This document shows positions 47,901 through 56,900 of a DNA stretch of 64,000 nt, piece by piece. The DNA is taken from positions 1,468,954 through 1,532,953 of the forward strand of contig RPFO01000670.1 in NCBI GenBank assembly GCA_009746045.1, read 5' to 3'. This DNA comes from Mesostigma viride (taxonomy: Eukaryota; Streptophyta; Mesostigmatophyceae; Mesostigmatales; Mesostigmataceae). Both the position numbers and the translations under genes were made by a program. Position 1 is the stretch's first letter; each line of letters starts with the position of its first letter. The notes below the pieces were generated by a model. That model saw only the letters and a program-made list of their open reading frames with translations, searched no databases and was not told the origin of the DNA.

Positions 47901-50900
47901 TTACAGCTTGATAGCGTTTATGCCAGTTAGTTTTTATCATGTTTGCACTGGTTGATGGTGTTCGTAACAGTGTTTATACCAACGTCTGGCCTCATCATGC
48001 TTGTACCAGTGTCTCTGCTAGTGGTTTATACCCTTGCTTATGCTCACATGTCAGCCGCACATTCTGCCACCTCAGCAGGGAGCCAACTCTGATGGCAGAG
48101 TGGGTTCCTGGCCCATAGAGACCGCGTCTGCGATGGGCTTTGGGCGCGAGGCATGTGGTTGCCGTGTGGCAACGCATACGCCGCGGCGATGCTTGCTTGC
48201 TAGTGTGGAGGCATCTGCTTGTTTAATGTTTGAAAAGCTCGATAAAACAAATGTTAAAAACCAACAAAGTCAAAAATCAAGGTAAACCTAAGAAAGTGTC
48301 GTTGTCATGCACCCGGTCGAGCCTACCACGAGGCATGCTCGGTCTTCCCTGCCCCAGTTGGTTTGCTGGCTGCTGTTATCGCGGTTGGGACGCGTATCTC
48401 TAGCTCGTGCATTCGGCGACGAGCGGCTAGTGGGGGTGAATAGGCAGACTGGAATTGTACTTGCCTTCTAATCTGTTGGCACTAACCCGCTGTGAGGTGG
48501 GCAAATTCATGTAACCTGCTGGCAAGAAGGAAGGGAGAATGGGGGGGGGGGGGGGGGGGGAGGATGCGAGGGGCAGCAGGAGATCACCGGAGTGGAAAGG
48601 ACGTGCGTTGGGCAGTATTTAACTCCGTGCATGCAAGAGGTCACGTGCTTATTAATTAATACAAGAGGTATGCTTACGGCACCCCTATCTATGGAATAAG
48701 GCCGGGTCCGAGAGGACCCCTTGTCCCAAGTTGCTCCCAGTCTCCCACGTGCGGGCCATCCCATCGCGAGTGGACATTCCTGTGCTTCCTGCTGCTTGGC
48801 CACCGTTACCCGAAAGGTGTGCCCAGAATATATTCCACTAGTATCGTATCTAGGCTTGGCTATCTCCTCTACAGCTGGCCAGCTGCTCGGGCCGTCGTTA
48901 CCAGCTGACCATTTCACCTGTGTGTGCTGCATGTACAGGTGGGTGGCGAAAAGGAGGCGCTGGACCGGGCCATGCCGCTGCTGCTGTCCATGGGCCTCAA
49001 AGTGGTGCACTGCGGGGGCCACGGCAACGGCCAGGTATGAGCTGGTGTGCCGCATATCTCGCCCAGCCGTGGAGCTCGAAGCCCGGAGATGTCAAACATT
49101 CCAAGGGGAGGTGCTGATGGAAATGTGACGTCTTACGTACTGTGCTGAAAGTGGAGTGGGCCACACATGCTGATCACTTACATGCTAGTTAATCATGCAT
49201 CGCTAACCATCCTGTTGCAAAGGGGTGTGTTAAGGTCCCTCGCGCTCTCTTGTGGACGCGATCTATCATAAATACAACAAAATCCTTTTGGTTATTGCTC
49301 TGTCATTTTTCCCATCATTTTTTCTATCCTGTGGTAGCCCACCCTCGTGCCTCACCCATCCTCCATTCCCTGCCCCCCCCCCCCGGCCCCCCTCCCGCCC
49401 CCCCTCCAGGTGGCCAAGATCTGCAACAACTTGGTGCTGGGCATATCCATGGCCGCCACGTGTGAGGGGATCACCCTGGGGCAGCAGCTGGGCATGTCAC
49501 CCAACCTGTTGGCCTCCATCTTCAGCACATCATCTGCCCAGTGTTGGAGCAAGTGAGTCATTGTGGGTGTGGGCCCGCAATAGTCAAGTCTAGTGCGACC
49601 GCCAAGCTAATTAGAGTGCGATTGCCAAGCTAATTAGAGTGCGATTGCCAAGCTAATTAGAGTGCGATTGCCAAGCTAATTAGAGTGCGATTGCCAAGCT
49701 AATTAGAGTGCGATTGCCAAGCTAATTAGAGTGCGATTGCCAAGCTAATTAAAGTGCGATTGCCAAGCTAATTAGAGTGCGATTGCCAAGCTAATTAGAG
49801 TGCGATTGCCAAGCTAATTAGAGTGCGATTGCCAAGCTAATTAGAGTGCGATTGCCAAGCTAATTAGAGTGCGATTGCCAAGCTAATTAGAGTGCGATTG
49901 CCAAGCTAATTAGAGTGCGATTGCCAAGCTAATTAGAGTGCGATTGCCAAGCTAATTAGAGTGCGATTGCCAAGCTAATTAGAGTGCGATTGCCAAGCTA
50001 ATTAGAGTGCGATTGCCAAGCTAATTAGAGTGCGATTGCCAAGCTATTCTTCACCGCCTTGAAGAAGTGCCGATGGTGTGGAGCATGACAAGGTGGCTGT
50101 ATGGATGGTTGAATGTCTCGTTGACATACAATCACACTCATTGATACACACTTGCATGTCCTTTGTTTGATGCAGCCTGTTGTCGCTGTTTATTTTTGCC
50201 CTACACGTGCCCGTGATGCCGTCGGTTCCCAGCGACAAGTACAACCCCTGCCCAGGGGTCATGCAGGGTATCCCATCCTCCAGGGACTACGAAGGAGGGT
50301 TTGCCAGCCACATGATGGTATGTTGCGTGTGTCAGATCGAGGGATGCCACCTATAGCGAATAGCATGTAAGCGGGGTTTAGTGCATCAAGTTCCTTACGC
50401 CGTTGTTGAATATCGTGTGTCATTAAGTACCATATATTCGTATCCCGCAGTCGGTGTCTCCTTCCCACGATACTATATCCCATGATCTCTTGTACAAGGA
50501 TAATGCCGTGCCATCTGCCGTCCGTGTCTCCTTCCCACGATACTATATCCCATGATCTCTTGCACAAGGATAATGCCGTGCCATCTGCCATCCGTGTCTC
50601 CTTCCCACGATACTATATCCCATGATCTCTTGTACAAGGATAACGCCGTGCCATCTGCCGTCCGTGTCTCCTTCCCACGATACTATATCCCATGATCTCT
50701 TGTACAAGGATAATGCCGTGCCATCTGCCGTCCGTGTCTCCTTCCCACGATACTATATCCCATGATCTCTTGCACAAGGATAACGCCGTGCCATCTGCCG
50801 TCCGTGTCTCCTTCCCACGATACTATATCCCATGATCTCTTGCACAAGGATAATGCCGTGCCATCTGCCGTCCGTGTCTCCTTCCCACGATACTATATCC

Positions 50901-53900
50901 CATGATCTCTTGCACAAGGATAATGCCGTGCCATCTGCCGTCCGTGTCTCCTTCCCACGATACTATATCCCATGATCTCTTGCACAAGGATAACGCCGTG
51001 CCATCTGCCATCCGTGTCTCCTTCCCACGATACTATATCCCATGATCTCTTGCACAAGGATAATGCCGTGCCATCTGCCATCCGTGTCTCCTTCCCACGA
51101 TACTATATCCCATGATCTCTTGCACAAGGATAATGCCGTGCCATCTGCCATCCGTGTCTCCTTCCCACGATACTATATCCCATGATCTCTTGCACAAGGA
51201 TAACGCCGTGCCATCTGCCGTCCGTGTCTCCTTCCCACGATACTATATCCCATGATCTCTTGTACAAGGATAATGCCGTGCCATCTGCCGTCCGTGTCTC
51301 CTTCCCACGATACTATATCCCATGATCTCTTGCACAAGGATAATGCCGTGCCATCTGCCATCCGTGTCTCCTTCCCACGATACTATATCCCATGATCTCT
51401 TGCACAAGGATAATGCCGCGCCATCTGCCATCCGTGTCTCCTTCCCACGATACTATATCCCATGATCTCTTGCACAAGGATAATGCCGCGCCATCTGCCG
51501 TCCGTGTCTCCTTCCCCTGATACTATATCCCATGACCTCTTGTACAAGGATAATGCCGTGCCATCTGCCAGGTACTCGTGGACTGTGCCCAAGGAGTGCC
51601 GCTGTGGCAAGTGGTCCATTTGGGTTTGTGGGGCGTGCAAGGTTGGGAAAATGAAAGCCGACCACTTTATAGGGGGGGTGCCTTGCAAAGGGTTCGTGCT
51701 CAGCCGTCAAGTGGGGCTTATCATTCTCAGGTTTGTAAGTGCCAGGTAGCCAGGGAGCCGGAAATGCATGGTCAGGCAGTGCCAGCCTGTGGCTCACGGC
51801 AAGGGATTAAGGGATATCAATATTGTCCAGGGATTAAGGGTTATCAACATACCTCTATTTGTTAATTGGTTACCTATTTTCAATAAGGACACAGCACACA
51901 TTGTCAGTGCTTTTAGTAACGGTACGCGTGCGTCAGCCGCTGACGCGTCAGTGTCTGACGCGTCCGACTTTTTCGTCCGCGCGTCAGGCAGCTGACGCGT
52001 AAATTTTGGGCTCTGCGTCAGTCGACTGACGCATAAATTTTGTCTGCACATCAGTCGTCTGACGCGTAAATTCAGGCAGCACGTCAGTACTTATGGGCAC
52101 CGAGTCTATGCGTCAGGCAGGGTCAATATATAGTGGGTACCTACTAATGTACAGAAGTCCACTGAAATGCTAACTTCGTACTGGATATCTACGAATTCAA
52201 GTTCACCAGTGCAGGTCTGTCGTTGATATGCTTCAAGATTCTAGGCCGTTATCATGCCCATGCCAGACCCGCCGGCCCTTAGCCTGCTTGGCGGCGAAAG
52301 TGACGAGAGTTCTAGACGAATGTAAAGTTGTAACCCAGGACGACTGGCAATGGTCGATGTCTCGATGATGGCAAAGGTTTTAGGAATAGGATTGATGAGC
52401 TGATTGATGAAGCGTTGCGAGGTTGCCTGATTTACAGATGGCTTTGAATCGAATTCAATTCCAGGTGTGTTTATTAACGCTGTAGATTTGTTTGCATAAG
52501 AAAGAATTCTGTCCATTACTAGATGCGTAGGGAAATTTCGGGCCGGGTCAGTAATATTGTATAAACATTTAACAACGTTAATGGTTTAGTCTGATAGTCA
52601 ACTAGCAAAGTTAGCGACCTGGGCGTTGGAAGTTTTTGGGTGAAGGGATGGCGCCGGAAGGAATACTGGGAAAAATCAAATCTGGGGGGATCGCAGCTTT
52701 TTTCATGCCGAAACAGGCCGCCGACACGGCCAAAGCGCCTGCGCCTGGTCCGCGTGCCATTGTTGGCGTAGGCCAGGCAGCCGACGCGAATGAAGCACTT
52801 CCAAGTGATGATGATGACCGCTTGGTACTTTAGTTCAGTGGCCCAAGCCTTCCTTAACAGGTTGTGTTATTTCCATACATCCCTAGGCTTAGGGGGAAAA
52901 TGTTCAAGTGAGGCCCAAGGCCCAAGCTTTCCTAGACCTATGTTGTTTTAATCCCAGCTCCTCAGCTAGGAAAAAGAAGTTCAAGTGAGGCCCAAGGTTT
53001 AAGGCCCAAGCCGTCCTAGACCTACGTTGTGTTACTGCCAGTTTCCTAGTAGCTAGGTTTGTAGCTTGTTCTAAGAGGAGAATAATCATTTTGCCATGCC
53101 ACTAGCTGGGTCATCGCTAGTGTTCACGAGCTCATCAATAAAGGTTTTTTAAAAAAAGTTTAATAAGTTTGATGTGTGTGTGCCGTTCTCGGCTGTGGCA
53201 ATGTGGATGTGTAGGACTTAGTATTGTGACAGTAAGTTCAGAAAAACAGTCGAAGTAGGTCATATTATTCTGAATTTTGTCTCATGGAACCCATTTCTCG
53301 CTGCTTTCACAAGTCAGAACTCAAAAGCTAGACATGTGCTCCAACCCTAATCTCAGGGATCGTTAGGCCCTGTAGCAACGAGTCAGCGATCCGACGCGCC
53401 GCCAACGGCGGCAAGTCAGCCGTCCGACGCGCCGCCAACGGCGGCAAGTCAGCCAGGCTGACGCGGACAAAAACCCTTACTAAAAGCACTGCACATTGTC
53501 GCTTTGATCATTGCGATGCTATGCTTCGCTGGTTTCATTTCTGTGAAGCGCAGCATCCTTGTGAGCATTTTGATTGGAATGGTCTCAGCTGCGCTGATTT
53601 GCCTGTCAGGTCTGGCCACTTCCACCCGAGCAGGATAAAATAGATGTTTGGCACACGCGTGGGGCCACCATACTAGTATTGCTGCATCCCTCCTGTTATT
53701 TTTCCTTCAGCAAAGAACACTCTCCCTTCCATAAGCTAGCTATGCCATGGCATAAGTTCATACTTCATACCTGCGACGTAATTGTGTGTGCCCCTTGGTC
53801 GGTGGATGTAGTGCTAAGAGGGAACTTTGGAAGATCTGTTTACACGGCATTCAATGGCACGACATCGCATGGTAATCAGCTAAATGGAATGCTAAACTGC

Positions 53901-56900
53901 AATGTGATTTGATGCATGAGTGTGTGCGTGATCGAAGGCTAGTATTTATATTAACCGTGGAACTCCAGGGTAACCAGACTCTGTATTAAAACAATGAGTG
54001 GAGCACATACAACAGGCAGGCCACATCCCGGCCGCCGATACTCATGGGAACACTTATTGCTTGTAAAAGGCTAGCCTTACCCCCAAAACATGCAGGAAGG
54101 TTGGGCGGGAAAAGAAAAGAGGCCGACCTAGATAGCTAGGTGGGTTTGTTTTTGTCTTTTTTGTGTGTCACGCAGCCTTGCCCGGGCGGCATTTTTTCGC
54201 CACGCAAATTTTCCGTCTGAATTAACAAATGACGCAATTTGGCGTTGTAATTGCCGACGGCCGTTACGTAAGGCTGCCAGGGCTATTAGGTATTGCGTGA
54301 GAAGAAGAATCTAGTCAATCACTAAGTCATTAACAAAGAAACCTAGACAGTGACAGGTCTACATCTCAACGTAGCTCCTGCCACCTGGCCAGAAAAAGCT
54401 GGCCAAATCTTGTGTCACTACCGATCCGGATCAGTCCGCACCGGCCTCAAAAGGTATGTCACGTGAACCCAATAACCTAGCTATAGCGGCTACCCTTCCA
54501 TCTCACTATAAAGAAACTATGCTCAGAGAACCACGATTCTATCAACCGTGGAACTCTAGGGGTAACCAGACTCTTTATTAAAACAATGAGTGGAGCACAT
54601 AGAAAAGGCAGGCTACATCCCGGTCGCCGATGCTCATGGGAACACTTATTGCTTGTCAAAGGCTCCCAAGCGTGCTTACCCGCGATGCAGTGGCAGAGGA
54701 TGGTTTCAGACATCACATCTTGTACCACCACCGACCGAATCTTGCCCTTAGAGGTCTTGGTAAACGTCAACAGCAGGGTGCCCCGCTGGGCCGGCCCAAG
54801 CCGAACGTCAGGCTGGAGGCGCACATGACCGACGCGGAGGTTCAGCGCCTCCAAGATTCGCAGATAATGGCGGAACACGATGACCACCAGCAGGCCCACA
54901 AGGCGCTGACCTTGCATGACCATTGTGCTAGCAATTGCAAACGCCGCCTCCCATGGAATGGGAGGAAGGGCACGGGGTGGCACAAGTGTTTTCCACCCAG
55001 CAAGGACGCCACCGGCCAAGTCCCACTGCCTCACCATGCCGGAATAATAAAGCTGTAACCCCATCAAACCATTGACACACGTCTGGTGGCTGTATCCCCG
55101 AAAGTGAGCCCAGGCAACATACGCACAAAATGTCTCTTCAAGGGTGTCAGCGCGTGACAATGACCTGTCCGCCCGGCCGCCAGCCTCCCACCAATGCAAA
55201 AGAGAATCAAGGCTACGACCGTAGGCCAGCAAGGTAGCCGGCTTTACTTTCCCCTCTAGCAATGGAAGGTAGCTAACAGTTGCAGGGGGCCCCGGGTTAG
55301 GATGGATGCCTTCCGCGGTCAGGTCGCGCACCCAGCCTGCCAAGAAAGTCGCCAGGATTGGCCGCGAGAAACGCCATCGGCGGGTTGAGGAGCACTCGGC
55401 GTCCACACCCACTGGGAACGACTCCCAGTGGCGAGGGTCAGCAGCGCGCACAAGCGGCGGCACTGCTTGTTGAGCTTGTAGGATGAGGACCGCCCCTTAG
55501 CCAAGCATCCCCACGCCGCGGCGGAATCCACCAACCTCACCACCCGCTTGCCTCGGTTTGCCAGGCTGCGCGCACTCCTCTCCAAGCCCTTCACTGTGTC
55601 CCGCACCTCCTTCTCCTTCGCTCCTGATGTGCATCCCCGGATCCCGCCAACGACTCCTGACCCCAACCGGCCGTTGCTGACTAGTGATTGCTTGTTGCGC
55701 CCGCGCTCAGCGGCCTAGGGCCAGCGTAGGCCACCTTGGTCTGTATGAGCAAAGTCGGGAAACCCCGCACCTCACGTGCCCGCGCCAGCTCCGTCACATC
55801 GCCCGGCTCCATTTTAGCGTAGACGACACCTTGCCCGTAGGTCGACGCGTCAGACACGACAACCTCACGTGCCAAAGGTGCGCTTCGGTCAACCCTTAGC
55901 ATGGGAGCCAAGGCCAGGGCACACTCTAACTCCTCCCGCACCCCGGCCCACAGCACCCGCGACCGCTGCCCCCACCCTTGCAGGCTGATGAATTTGAAAA
56001 ATTGCTGCCAGATGGAGAGGCAGCTGACTTCACATCTGCAGCCACAACCACCGCCCCAAGATGGCAGCCAGCCCCTCGGCCGTAGCTCGGCCACGAGTGA
56101 GTTTAGCCTACGTGTGGGCGATCACAAGGGTGAGCTGCTTGACCGTTGGTTCCAGCACACCGTTCCGTCGGTGCACCACCCCTAGGGCTTCTAGCTCGTC
56201 CCCTTCCAGGCTCCCATCTTAGTCTTCTCCTTAGACGGCACAAGGTTGTTAGGGAGGTAGCCTTCCTCAATAGCGCGCGTGATGAGCTGGTTCACCGCCT
56301 CGCAGGTCCGCCCGTTGCTGGCCACCAAGTCATCTATGGTGATGGACAGCATGGGGGCAGGGGGGTTTTCCAGGTCAATCTGAAGCTCCCCGGCGCGCTC
56401 CTCCTTGTACTCGATGGCCAAGCGCAGTGGCTGGCCACACTCGTCGCGCACCAAGGTGAGCTCACCTGCGCTTGAGAGGTAGTTGACCTGGCGCCTCGGA
56501 TCCAGGGCACCGGTCATGTAGAGCACCATCTCATGGATGGCCTCCCCCAGCGCCACCGCATGGGAATGTCCCATGGCCAGCACCTTGAGCACGGGCCACA
56601 CCTTCCGCCTGGGCCCTGCCAGACCTACGCTAGTCGACCACACACTAGGAAGCCCTTGGTAGTCCCACCACCACTCGGGCACCTCGATGGAGTAGTAGTA
56701 TGACACGAGGTCGCTCTTGGCGCAGTAGCACCAGCCTTGATGTAGACCTCCACGAGGATGCCCAGGTGGGGTAGCAGGATCTTGGGGGGTCCACCCACAG
56801 CAGGTTGCCCAGCTTCCTGTTGACGATGAACCGAAGCTCACCCACCCCCTTGGCCACTCCAAAGCAGCCATCCACCCACTTGGGCCGCCTCTCCCGGAAC

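Noticed and set aside
50318..51750. HIBADH truncated after exon 7, with a Cys-rich replacement C-terminus at 51571
   Set aside because: The true terminal exons were found at 59273 and 59699 with matching phase and family motifs.
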